The notes under the pieces: generated by a model | Told to the model about the DNA's origin: nothing | Seen by the model: only the letters and a program-made list of their open reading frames with translations | The model's database searches: none | Translations under genes and position numbers: made by a program | Assembly (NCBI GenBank): GCA_021234155.1 | Contig: JAJEKV010000213.1 | Location: 870,001 to 934,000 of the forward strand | Source of the DNA: Isoetes taiwanensis | Lineage: Eukaryota; Streptophyta; Lycopodiopsida; Isoetales; Isoetaceae | Length of the DNA: 64,000 nt | Direction of reading: 5' to 3' | In this document: in pieces, positions 34,250-43,233 of the stretch | How positions within the stretch are numbered: position 1 is the stretch's first letter | How the letters are laid out: each line of letters opens with the position of its first letter

Positions 34250-35160
34250 GCAGTTCCCGGATATGGTGAGTACGAGGTTGAATGGCATCTTGTTTGCAGA
34301 TTTGAAGACAATAAAATGCATGTACGAGAATGAAGCATGGTGCTTTGGTAAGACTACTCATGCTTGTCCCTACCTGTCTCTATGCAAGAAGAGATTCAAT
34401 TTGGATTGGACAAGAGTACATTAGGACTGCGGTCCGGGATGAGCCACCAAATAGAGAAGAGAAGGACACAACCTTGATGCCAATTCTGCCAATTCCATTA
34501 AGAAGAGTACACATATGCACCCTTCATGCTTTCTTGAGAATCATAAAGAAGATGGTTTACATGAGTATTCTGTTTGCTTGGAATAAATCACCCCAAAGCT
34601 CTAGGGAAGCTGCCATGCATGAAGTTGAAAAGGTGCTATCTAATGTGGGACTTCATGGTGGGCACTACAAAATACTTCAAGATCCAAAGGTATCCGCAAG
34701 GTTCCCACGAAACCCAAGTATGGGTGGTCCAAAGGCTAAGAGGTTTTTGCCTCCCGCGAAAGAGAACTTATCTGGTGTTTGGGAAGCTTACAAGGATCTT
34801 ATTGCAGCTGAGGATGATCGAAATGATCGTGGCAGATCACGCCTGAAGAAAATCAAGGCATGGCAGGATTTCTCTGTACTGGTAAAGGAAATGCAGAAAA
34901 AGGTAGTGCGGGAAAATGATGTTGCCAAATTCCAGGAGGCAGTCACAAACTTCACTAAGTCTTTCCTGACGGCATGGGGTGAGGCCAATTTGACTCACTA
35001 TGTCCATATTCTGTTCGCACATGGCGTGTGGTTTGTCAGGGAGTATGGAAGCCTGGGAATTTGGAATACACAGGGAATGGAGAAGTCCCATAAGCAAGCA
35101 AAGAATGCATTCTTCCGTTTCACTCAACACAGAGGTTCAGTTGGGAATTCCTTGCAGTAG
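34250..35160 (+). pseudogene. C-terminal, catalytic-like part of transposase gene
   Basis: After decayed DNA at 33805-34250, a frame reads LKTIKCMYENEAW then CPYLSLCKKR. The main open frame (34330-35160) follows, with LPIPLRRVHICTLHAFLRII, a helical middle and NLTHYVHILFAHGVWFVREY-GSLG then GMEKSHKQAKNAFFRFTQH. The order Cys pair, 'P-L-x-x-V-x-x-x-T-L-H-x-F-L-R-I' and 'H-x-x-x-x-x-x-x-Y-G-S-L' followed by an E and a basic stretch resembles uncharacterised RNase H-fold transposase-like proteins of other eukaryotic DNA elements. I cannot name the superfamily. Stops upstream make this copy dead. Confidence 0.5.
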
Positions 35161-35459
35161 ATGTGTCAATGGTTTTACAGAAGGATCGTGTGCAAGTGGG
35201 TGAAGAAATCACGGAACCAGAGTGAATCAACACTTGCTAAGTTGTTTAGACAAAACCCAGTAGGGAAAAAAAGGGCAGCTTGGTATAAGTCCGCTTGTTT
35301 GTTGAGCGATCAAGGGAGTGGAGATCAATGAGATGTAGGCAAGGCAAAGGTTATGTCCGTATTGAGAGCTCTTGATAACGTCTCTACTGTAAAAGAGTTG
35401 GTTTATTTATCAGTTCGATAGTGCTCAGTGTGAGAAATGCTGTGTTGTAAGTAAATTGG

Positions 35460-35790
35460 ATGCATGTATTGCGCATCGTGGCCACGGTGCGAAATATGGG
35501 CCCGTAACTAAACTGGATCCACGTATTTCGCACCGTAGCCACGGTGCGAAATAGGCCCTTCAATAATTTGTAACTGAGTCGATTTTGCACCGTGGCGACG
35601 GTGCGAAATATGGCCCTGTAACTAAACTGGACCCACGTTTTTCGCACCGTAGCCACGGTGCGAAATAGGCCCTTCAATAATTTGTAACTCAGTCGATTTC
35701 ACCGCACCGTGGCTACGGCATGAAATAGGCCCTTCAATAATTTGTACTGAGTCAATTTGCACCGTGGCTACGGTCATGAAATATGGGCCA
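35460..35790. repeat. Palindrome cluster P1 (six copies)
   Basis: Copies lie at about 35471, 35524, 35583, 35639, 35699 and 35757, spaced ~57 bases. The best copy (35524-35553) is a perfect 13-bp stem TATTTCGCACCGT with loop AGCC. Linkers alternate between GGGCCCGTAACTAAACTGGA and GGCCCTTCAATAATTTGTAA, so the array repeats as ~115-bp double units. It follows the end of the plus-strand gene. Confidence 0.9.
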
Positions 35791-36250
35791 AGAACTAGAG
35801 AATATTAACATATTAGAGAACATATTAACATATTAGAGAATATTTATAGAACATATTATCACGGTATCATATGAAATATTTATGATAGATAGCAAAGGTT
35901 ACTAGAGACCACGACAGTATGTCCCTAGCAACCTTCCCCTAGGTTCCTAACCCCTTCCCCTTTCCCCTCCCCTGCGAGGTCTAACCCATGCATCTGGGTT
36001 AGGAGTCAAGAGCTCACGCCCTCCTCCCGGCTGATTCTTCCCACCATATGGGGTACCTAGTCATTAGAAAAAGTAATTCCACGGGATGATACTCACGGAA
36101 GAAGAGCGGACCCAACTCCACAAAACCGTTGTACTTTCGTTGTAGTACACCCTAATAAGGCCATACATCCGTCCCGGTTAATTTCATGAATGAACTCGAT
36201 ATGTATGCATCCGGAGAGTGTGCTAAATATCCAAAGACGAAGAAGAGGCC
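35791..36250. other. No gene recognised
   Basis: AT-rich DNA with a short repeat ACATATTAGAGAATATT, then C-rich DNA; it lies between P1 and the minus-strand gene. Confidence 0.4.
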
Positions 36251-36541
36251 TCAATTCTTTGTAGCATCTCGTCCGAGATAAGGAGGGGGTTCAAGAAGTC
36301 CCCTCATTGCAAGTCTCCTATAACATTCAGATGGATTAATTTCCATCAGTGGCTCATGACCACAATCAAATCGTTCCAGAATGAAGTTGATCAACTCCAT
36401 TGTAAGCTCCTTGGTGGGACTGTGGCGCAACCTCCACTCCAAGAAATGGTCCCATAGCTCATCCATTCCAGGCCGCACAGAATGCCTGGGGCATGCTTGC
36501 AGGCCTTCTGGAGTAGCCCAGGGAGGATTGGGTCCAATCAT
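36251..36541 (-). CDS. Cargo protein of the TIR element, paralogue A
   Basis: Reading leftwards from ATG at 36541 the frame gives 96 aa starting MIGPNPPWATPEGLQACP, with RLRHSPTKELTMELINFILE, PLMEINPSE and GLLEPPPYL. The same order recurs in the gene at 37247-37660, so this is a conserved, duplicated family. It is predicted to be mostly helical. No known domain was recognised. It is open, with no stop, so it may still be expressible. Upstream (36545-36985) is a long CT-rich strand, as in many plant leaders. Confidence 0.55.
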   Translation of the reverse strand: MIGPNPPWATPEGLQACPRHSVRPGMDELWDHFLEWRLRHSPTKELTMELINFILERFDCGHEPLMEINPSECYRRLAMRGLLEPPPYLGRDATKN

Positions 36542-36544
36542 TTG

Positions 36545-36985
36545 CACAAGCAAGCAAGGAACAAGGAGCAAGAAGCAAGGAAGAAGACCAAGTAGCAAGG
36601 AACAAGGATCAAGATCAAGTAGGAAGAAGCAAGGAACAAGGAAGATCAAGGAGCAAGAAGATCAAGGAACAAGGAAGACCAAGTAGCAAGAACCAGGTAG
36701 ATGAAGTAGCAAGGAACAAGGATCAAGATCAAGTAGCAAGAAGCAGGGAACAAGGAAGATCATGGAACAAGGAAGCAAGGAACAAGATCAAGTAGCAAGA
36801 TCTAGAGCAAGGAACAAGACCAAGTAGCATGAAGTAGCACGAAGATGAAGGAGCAAGAAGCAAGGATCAAGATCAATTAGCAAAGAACACGGAACACAAG
36901 GTGAGAAGTGAAAGCAAGGTGAGAACACGAGAAGTGAAAGCAATGTGAAAACATGGAACAAAGGTAAGAAGTGAAAGCAAGGTGA
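36545..36985 (-). promoter_or_regulatory. Long purine/pyrimidine-biased tract upstream of paralogue A
   Basis: Degenerate repeats of CAAGGAACAAGGA and GATCAAGTAGCAAG on the plus strand (CT-rich on the coding strand). A shorter tract with similar words (GACAAGGAACAA, AACAAGAAGC) lies at 37680-37785, upstream of paralogue B. This supports duplication of gene plus leader. Confidence 0.5.
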
Positions 36986-37089
36986 AAGAATTTATAGCTA
37001 CGAATCCAATAATGTTGAAGTATAATACTAATACTGTTGAAGTATAATACCAAGAAAGTTGAAGAATAATACCAATAATGCTGAAGTAT

Positions 37090-37230
37090 TATACCCTTTG
37101 GTGGTGGCGAAAGATGGGCCCGTAACTAAACTGGATCCACGTATTTCGCACTGTAGCCACGGTGCGAAATAGGCCCTTCAATAATTTTTAAGTGAGGCGA
37201 TTTCGCACCGTGGCCACGGTCCCGAATATG
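37090..37230. repeat. Palindrome cluster P2
   Basis: Copies at 37142-37171 (stem with one mismatch) and 37200-37228, plus a half copy near 37100, in the same linkers as P1. It lies just beyond the stop codon of paralogue B and near the leader of paralogue A. Confidence 0.85.
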
Positions 37231-37246
37231 ACCACAAATAAAACAT

Positions 37247-37660
37247 TCACATGAGAAAATACAAGGAAAATGGTAGAAGACCAGAAGCACCTCGACCAGT
37301 AGGAATGACCAGAGGCACATACTGATCCAGAGAGTAGGCCATGAAACCATGGAAAAGCATGTCCTTCAACTGTTCTAGCCTATCTTCTAAATCTGAGGGG
37401 GGTTCAAGAAGTCCCAAAGCACTTAGAGTGAACCTTGGTTCACTCGAATTGATCTCCTCCAGTGGAGGGAGATGACGAGTATAGCGATCGATAATGAAGT
37501 TGATCAGCTGCCTTGCAAGCTCTGTGGTTGGACCGTGACGCCATCGATGCTCCCAAAAGTTGTTAAAAAAATCATCAAAAGTGCATCGTGATTAACTCGG
37601 CCAAGACGCTTGCAGGTATTCCGGATCAGCCCATCGAGGATGTTCTTGCAAAGTTACCAT
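37247..37660 (-). pseudogene. Cargo protein paralogue B (one in-frame stop)
   Basis: From ATG at 37660 the frame reads MVTLQEHPRWADPEYLQASW, then a TAA where paralogue A has sense sequence. It continues with no length change through RWRHGPTTELARQLINFII, PPLEEINSSE and LGLLEPPSDL to a longer C-terminus ending LPFSLYFLM. Shared residues with paralogue A include W-A-x-P-E-x-L-Q-A, R-H-x-P-T-x-E-L, L-I-N-F-I, P-L-x-E-I-N and G-L-L-E-P-P. The stop looks like a point substitution or sequence error. Confidence 0.6.
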
Positions 37661-37820
37661 TTGCAAGAAATTAGTGGAGAAGACAAGGAACAACTAGTGG
37701 AGCAGACAGGCAGGCAAAGAGCAACAAGAAGCGGACAGGGAGGCAAGGAGCATGCAAACAAGAAGCAGACAAAGACAATGAAGGCATAGATGCCTATTTA
37801 AAGAGAAATCAGGTATATAT

Positions 37821-37840
37821 GCTATATACGTACATTATAT
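37821..37840 (+). promoter_or_regulatory. Repeated promoter-like segment, copy 1
   Basis: GCTATATACGTACATTATAT includes TATATA and an ACGT core, 216 bases before the first 82-aa ORF. The identical 20-mer occurs at 38309-38328 before the second. Confidence 0.5.
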
Positions 37841-38036
37841 TTATATATTGTAGCTCATGTAGCATACGAGTACCATACAAGTATGTATATGATAATAATT
37901 TTGGTATGTATATACCATCAATAATTTCTATGTATATATCATCAATAATTTTGGTGGGTATATACCATCAATAATTTTGGTGGGTATAAATATACATCAA
38001 ATTGCCGAGTGCAGCAATATTGGCCTCCGTCTAGCC

Positions 38037-38285
38037 ATGTGGTCTCATTCTGGTCCTGAACGTGATTCCATTACCTGCAAGATGAATCACGAAAATTTCA
38101 AGCAGTGTCGCGAGCGAGAAATACCCATGGAAGACTGGATGACCACTGCCGCTCTCAATCCTCGCTATTATCCTGATCCCTTCGATGTTATCATCCATCT
38201 AATATGGAATAGAGAGCATCAAATGTACATGATAGAAAAGATCACTGGGGTGCCTGGTGACAATGACTCAGAAGAGTCCCCCTAA
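38037..38285 (+). CDS. Twin small cargo protein 1 (82 aa)
   Basis: ATG at 38037 opens an 82-aa frame, MWSHSGPERDSITCKMNHEN..., with REIPMEDWMTTAAL, FDVIIHLIWNR and YMIEKITGVP. The next ORF has exactly the same length and keeps D-S-I-T-C-x-M, I-P-[ML]-[ED]-x-W and the Y-x-I-[EN]-[KR]-I-T ending. It is a small acidic protein with no recognised domain. Conservation of length and motif in the twin argues that both are real genes. Confidence 0.6.
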   Translation: MWSHSGPERDSITCKMNHENFKQCREREIPMEDWMTTAALNPRYYPDPFDVIIHLIWNREHQMYMIEKITGVPGDNDSEESP

Positions 38286-38308
38286 ATCAATACTCAGAAT
38301 GTATATAC

Positions 38309-38328
38309 GCTATATACGTACATTATAT
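38309..38328 (+). promoter_or_regulatory. Repeated promoter-like segment, copy 2
   Basis: Identical 20-mer to 37821-37840, 139 bases before the second 82-aa ORF. Confidence 0.5.
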
Positions 38329-38447
38329 ACATGTGTATTTTGTACATTATGCTCGTATGTATAACCAATAATGCTGCTACAGTGCATGTCAATAATTTTG
38401 TTCGATATAAGTACGGTTCCACTCAATGCAGAAGGCGTCCATTTGCT

Positions 38448-38696
38448 ATGTCTCTGCCTCCTCGTCCCGAAGATATGGACTCCATTACTTGCACTATGAC
38501 ATATAATGATCTTTATAGATGTTCTCATAGGGGTATCCCCCTTGATCCCTGGCTGGAAGGAGTAGCAGAGGGCGAAATCGTTCTTAGGAGGGTTTTATCG
38601 TGTTGTTATCCACCTTTGGAGGGTTCGAGGCATGGCGTCTATGAGATTAATCGCATCACTCATCTACCTTTTCAGGATGATCCCGATCGCGAATAA
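38448..38696 (+). CDS. Twin small cargo protein 2 (82 aa)
   Basis: ATG at 38448 opens MSLPPRPEDMDSITCTMTYN... with RGIPLDPWLEGVAEG and YEINRITHLPF. Amino acid divergence from twin 1 is large while length and motif order are kept, so the duplication is old and both copies stayed under constraint. This is inference; no rate test was possible. Confidence 0.6.
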   Translation: MSLPPRPEDMDSITCTMTYNDLYRCSHRGIPLDPWLEGVAEGEIVLRRVLSCCYPPLEGSRHGVYEINRITHLPFQDDPDRE

Positions 38697-38839
38697 GCTT
38701 CTTCATTCATGTATGCTATGCCTCTTATATGAGTTCTATGTACATGCTATGCCTCTTATATGAGTTATAAGTATGTAACCATAAGTGATACATGTGATCC
38801 GGTCTATTGGGTTCAAGCATTCTCTTGCAATGTGTGGAA

Positions 38840-39045
38840 TAATGCATTTCGCACCGTAGTCACGGTGTAAATTGCGCCCTCAAAAACTTTGGAACCACTA
38901 TTTTCGACTCGGTGGCCCGCGGTGCGAAATAGACCTTCCCAAAGAATGTGGAATAGTCATTGCCAAGATGGTATGGCGGCGGTGCGAAATAGACCTTCCC
39001 ACGGAATGTGGAATAGTCATTTTCGCACCGCGGGCCACGGTCAAC
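38840..39045. repeat. Palindrome cluster P3
   Basis: Four diverged copies at about 38846, 38900, 38961 and 39019, with a linker AATAGACCTTCCCA-GAATGTGGAATAGTCATT repeated twice. It lies just beyond the stop codon of the H3-like gene (minus strand). Confidence 0.8.
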
Positions 39046-39173
39046 ACTAGTAGATAAATGCACAGCCGCAATAAATAGAATAACAAATAATTACAGATAA
39101 ATATAAAACACTCATCACGATAAATACTAAAACACTTATATATTAAGAAACAAAAAAGTGTTACAAAAGGATG

Positions 39174-39720
39174 CTAAGGGAGGCATCCACGGAAGTATCT
39201 AGCTAAGGCATAATCGTTTGCCCCCGCATGATAACACGTCCTCGTGCACACAACAATGGACATCTTGTCCTCAAAGAGGCTAATTAGATGAGCCTCTGCT
39301 GCCTCTTGCAGTATGTCCAAGGCCTCTGCCTGGATTCTATTCACCTCCTCCTCCACCATCGGGACGAAGTCTGGTGCTCTGTCCCTCCTCCTCCTTCTTG
39401 ATTCCTTCCTCCTCTCAATAATTTCCCGTGATCTCAAACCCGACCATTCTAGCGAAGGCAAGCTTGGGAATCGGGAGGTCGGGTGTGCGTGCCCGCCAAG
39501 CATACCTAATCTCCCTCAAAGCCCGAGTGCCGGAGGAGCACCCTTCATCTTCTCGGGGCCACCATATCTAACACTAGGCTCCCCTTCCTTAGGCTTCCGC
39601 TTATTACCAAGCTTATCGGTCTCATTGCACGCATCTCTCTCGGCTTGTCTCAAGACTAGGAACAAGCCTAGGAGGCTTTTTGGCTCGGATTTCTTCTACT
39701 GGATTTCAGCTTTCAGGGGC
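39174..39720 (-). pseudogene. Divergent histone H3-like protein carried by the TIR element
   Basis: Read leftwards, the pieces follow the H3 fold in order. They are a basic, Pro-rich tail (TRKPLKAE; KRKPKEGEPSVRYGG; KMKGAPP), the alpha-N helix GTRALREIR at about 39503-39532, and alpha-1 PKLAFARMV at about 39441-39466. Then come alpha-2 RIQAEALDILQEAAEAHL-ISLFED at about 39267-39340 and alpha-3 YALARYFRG before the stop. Canonical H3 has GTVALREIR, RKLPFQRLV, LQEAAEAYL, LFED and LARRIRG at these places. Loop 1 is enlarged by a basic stretch (RRKESRRRRRDR). Frame changes between tail and alpha-N and in loop 1 break this copy. It could be a captured H3 or CENH3-type variant. Confidence 0.72.
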
Positions 39721-39740
39721 TTCCTAGTACTGTTCCACTC

Positions 39741-40670
39741 GAACTAGGGTTCCGGGATCAACATCTTTGGTCCACTGATGATGATCTTCCGGGGGCCGAT
39801 GATCGTTGATCTTGCTTTGGACCCGGTGATGCCGATCTTGCTGGCCCGTCGATCCTGGCGATCATCTTTGGACCACCGATCTTTGGTCATCTTTGCACTT
39901 CCATAGTCTCCGCAGTTCTTCCTCCCCCCACCACCGCCAAACGTTTGGGAATGCAATAGTGGTCCCAACGCCCGAGACGAGGAGATAGCCCGATTCATGA
40001 GCCACCGGGCACCATGGCCCTCGTCAACCGGCCAAAGCACTGGCGTGTGTAGAACCCCCGTGGTTTCAACACGTAATCCAGCTCATTACACAAGAACTGG
40101 AATGGCCGTGACTCGCGTCTTGGGACATGGATGACATCAACTGGGCCACCACGACATATGACCCGGCGGCTTCCTCCAATGTCTCCGCCTGGGGTGGGGA
40201 ACGCCACCGGTCGTTGATGTTGGATCGGTGTGTCCCACCGCTACCACAATACGATCATCCGAACCGGAATATTGTGGCGGGGCTGGTGGCGTCGCGAAAA
40301 CTCCTTCCCCAACAACCTTACGGCAAAGCAAGGTGACCCGACTAGGAAGCACGGTCGGGTTTTGAATATTCGGTCCACACTATTATTAATAGTGTGGGCG
40401 ACATTTCAAGGGTTTGCCGAAGTCTTCTCGTAAGGACAACCTCCCTACGTCCATCTGGCGGCTTGTGATGGGAATAAGCGCCTTCGCCCTGCGTGATTGG
40501 AATAGAAGTCTCCGGCTACGCTAGTAATGACCTCATCAACATTCTCGTCAAGCGCCTCATTTTGTGGGATTTGAGCTAGCACCTTCCATGGACATGGCGG
40601 ATTTTAGCAAGGACAAGAAATTCAATTAAGCAATATTGTGCGTCCCGATCCCATAAACCCCTAGGCGAAA
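39741..40670 (-). other. Coding-like DNA, unrecognised, possibly part of a cargo gene
   Basis: GC-richer than its surroundings. The minus strand has overlapping frames such as FQFLCNELDYVLKPRGFYTR at about 40010-40110 and a glycine-rich stretch near 39940. No frame is continuous and no family is recognised. It may be a separate broken gene upstream of the H3-like one. Confidence 0.3.
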
Positions 40671-40674
40671 AATG

Positions 40675-40970
40675 TTCTCGGTAGCCACGGTCATAAATCG
40701 GGCAGTCAAAAATCGCCGACATCTGTTTCGACCGTAGCCCCGCGATAAATCGGGCGGTCAAAAGCTGCCGACATCTTTTTTCGCACCGTAGCCGGTCTTA
40801 ATCGGGCAGTCCAAAAACTGCCGACATCCTGTTTTCGCACCGTAGCCACGGTGCGAAATAGGGCAGTCCAAAAATTGCCGACCTTTGTTTTTCGCACCGT
40901 AGCCCGGTGCGAAATCGCCGATCAAAAGCTGGCGACATCCTGTTTTTCGCCTTTGTAGCCACCATTAAAG
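40675..40970. repeat. Palindrome cluster P4
   Basis: About six units of TTTTTCGCACCGTAGCC...GGGCAGTCAAAAA-TGCCGACATC. Several have lost part of one arm (for example CCGTAGCCGGTCTTA). One complete palindrome lies at about 40834-40861. Confidence 0.8.
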
Positions 40971-41154
40971 AATACCTAACATATACATCTAACAAGGATT
41001 TATTGCTCACATTGAATTCTAACAATTAATGAATATCATAAATGAACATTCATACAAAAGCAATTTCGTCATATGAAAACAATTGATACATTATAGAAAA
41101 GACAATTTATAGAAAAGACATTATATTAATACATAAGTTTTTTAAGTACATTTC
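40971..41154. other. Short AT-rich spacer
   Basis: No coding support; lies between P4 and the minus-strand gene. Confidence 0.4.
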
Positions 41155-42095
41155 CTTTTCTTGGCATCAGGGCCTGTAGTACCCGAATCAAAATCTTCTA
41201 AGTCCTCTTCTTTTACTCCAGCCCCAATTGCATCTAACAGATACAATATGTCGGGATCCTTACGCGTAATGGGACAAGCTTGATGTTTCCTTGTCCGCTC
41301 CACCCAAGCCTAGAGCTGCTTTATTTGCAAGGACAGAGTACATTTTGAAGCCCCCGAAGACATACATTGCGATAGCCCTATCTACTGCTACCACTCGATC
41401 ATAGTTTGAGGCTAGGGGCACGTGGTTGCCAGCTAATGACAGAGCCTTAAGCTTGAGGACCTCCTGTACTCCAGATGGACTATATTTATTGTGAAACACA
41501 ATAATTTCCCCTTGTGAAGGTAGCCCATATAATGTGCAATCTTTGGCCCCTACCTAGGGTGACTCTCGATGCCTTGCAACGTAAATCATCAATAAATAAC
41601 TCCTCGCATAAAAAGAAACATCGATTCAAGAAGAAATAGAAAATGAAACCGGATAAATACCTCTCTTTTGTCCCGTTCGACAACTTGGTGGGTTTGTTAT
41701 TTTGAAAGAGGACTTCGACACTCCACGTTCTATGAATTTGAGCGGTGTTTGAAGAGCTAGCGACTTCAAATTTGACATCTTTCTTTGCTTCATACCCACG
41801 CTTCAGACTTCTTTGCATGACAATTTCAAATGCATCCTCCGGAGGTATTGAGGATCCATCATAAGTCACGGCCTCCATCATTTGTCCGGGGACATCGGGT
41901 CTCAAAGTCTATAAGTCCTCCCGGGCCTACAACATGGGCATATATCTGGCCCAATATCTCGTCTTCTCTCAACCCCTGTCACTTCGGATATGTCCGTGAA
42001 GAACAAGTATGGTTTCCCACCTACATGGATGGGATATGCTTCTGATAGCCCCCAAGTAGATAACTTTTTCTCGGAGACCTCCTCTTCCACAACCT
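41155..42095 (-). pseudogene. Unrecognised cargo gene, broken
   Basis: Minus-strand pieces in order: KKLSTWGLSEAYPIHVGGKP-YLFFTDISEVTG, then MMEAVTYDGSSIPPEDAFEI, VMQRSLKRGYEAKKDVKFEV and HRTWSVEVLFQNNKPTKLSN. Later come VQEVLKLKALSLAGNHVPLA and VVAVDRAIAMYVFGGFKMYS. A possible intron (about 41580-41680) and at least two frame breaks occur. The composition is that of a real soluble protein, but no family was recognised. Confidence 0.4.
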
Positions 42096-42734
42096 CGATC
42101 TCCTCATTTTCCAGTACGAGCTTCTCTTCCTCAGGATCTATCGGCTCCTCATCGGTGAGGTGGTGGGCGTTTGTTTCAGCGACTGTTCACTTGAAGAAGA
42201 ACTGGCATCTTTGCTTGGCTTAGTGTAAATCATGTATGTCTTTGAACATGATATCTAGGCCGAAAAAACTTTCCTCCCCTCTTGCACTTGCGACCCAGCG
42301 AGGTAGTTTCTTCAATAACCTTCTAATTTGGTCATGATCGGGTTTGTAAACATCTTAAGAAAAGCTTGGATGCTTAGTGAAGGCAAACCAGTCACAGGAC
42401 ATGGTTTCACGTCAGGACCAGCTCCAGCCATGAAGCTATGAAGGATGCCGCCATATGCATCGATAAACCTATTTACACTCGCCATAATGTCTACGCCGGG
42501 CAAAATTATTATACACGTGGTTGCATCCACTGGGCTCCTCTAGCTCCTCCTCGAACTCTTGGGGATGCGCCCGGACGAAAATCCCGTTCTTTCTCCACTA
42601 TTTTGTCATACCATGCGCTTAAACAGCTCCTCCATGCCTTATCGACCCGCTATTTGCCATTCTCGTGGAGCAAATACTCGATTTATGACACTTAGAATGT
42701 GCGCCTTTGTAGCGGCTTGATTTGCAATAGAGAC
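42096..42734. other. Coding-like remnants, unrecognised
   Basis: Short open frames in several phases (for example FIDAYGGILHSFMAGAGPDV on the minus strand at about 42390-42480). Probably the upstream part of the same broken cargo gene. Confidence 0.3.
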
Positions 42735-43115
42735 TAAGAACGGGCAACGATGCGAAAATAACACTTCCTTAATTTATGCTATGCACAAATTAAGACCGGG
42801 CTACGGTGCAGCGAAAACAAGACTTCAATAAGTTATTCTATTCACAATCAAGACCGTGGCTACTGCGATGAAAAAATACCCATTCTATTTTTTTATTCGA
42901 AAGCACATTTTCGCGAGTGGCTACGGTGCAATAAAACAACACTTCAATATCTTATTGTATGTATAACTTCAAGACCGCGTGGCTCACGGTGCTTAATATA
43001 CCCCTTTTGTTTTTATGCTATGCACATTTTCAAGACCGTGGCTACGGTGCTAAAATGGCCCTTCCATATTTTATGAGAGCCACAATTTAAGACCGTAAGT
43101 AAGTACGGTGTGAAA
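42735..43115. repeat. Palindrome cluster P5
   Basis: About seven or eight diverged units with AAGACCGTGGCTACGGTGC and TTATTCTATGCACA-like linkers. Many arms are incomplete. It lies just beyond the stop codon of the BAH-like gene. Confidence 0.75.
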
Positions 43116-43233
43116 ACACATCCACAATCGAGTTGTACATAGCATGGCTACTTTAAGTCTTATATCCCAATGAAAGCAAATGTTTGCAATTAATATACAA
43201 TAGATCTCCAGTTAACAATCACTTAGATATATA

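Noticed and set aside
35460-43115. Palindrome clusters considered as a CRISPR array
   Set aside because: Copies are diverged palindromes with related linkers in a plant transposon; there are no unique spacers of constant length and no cas genes.
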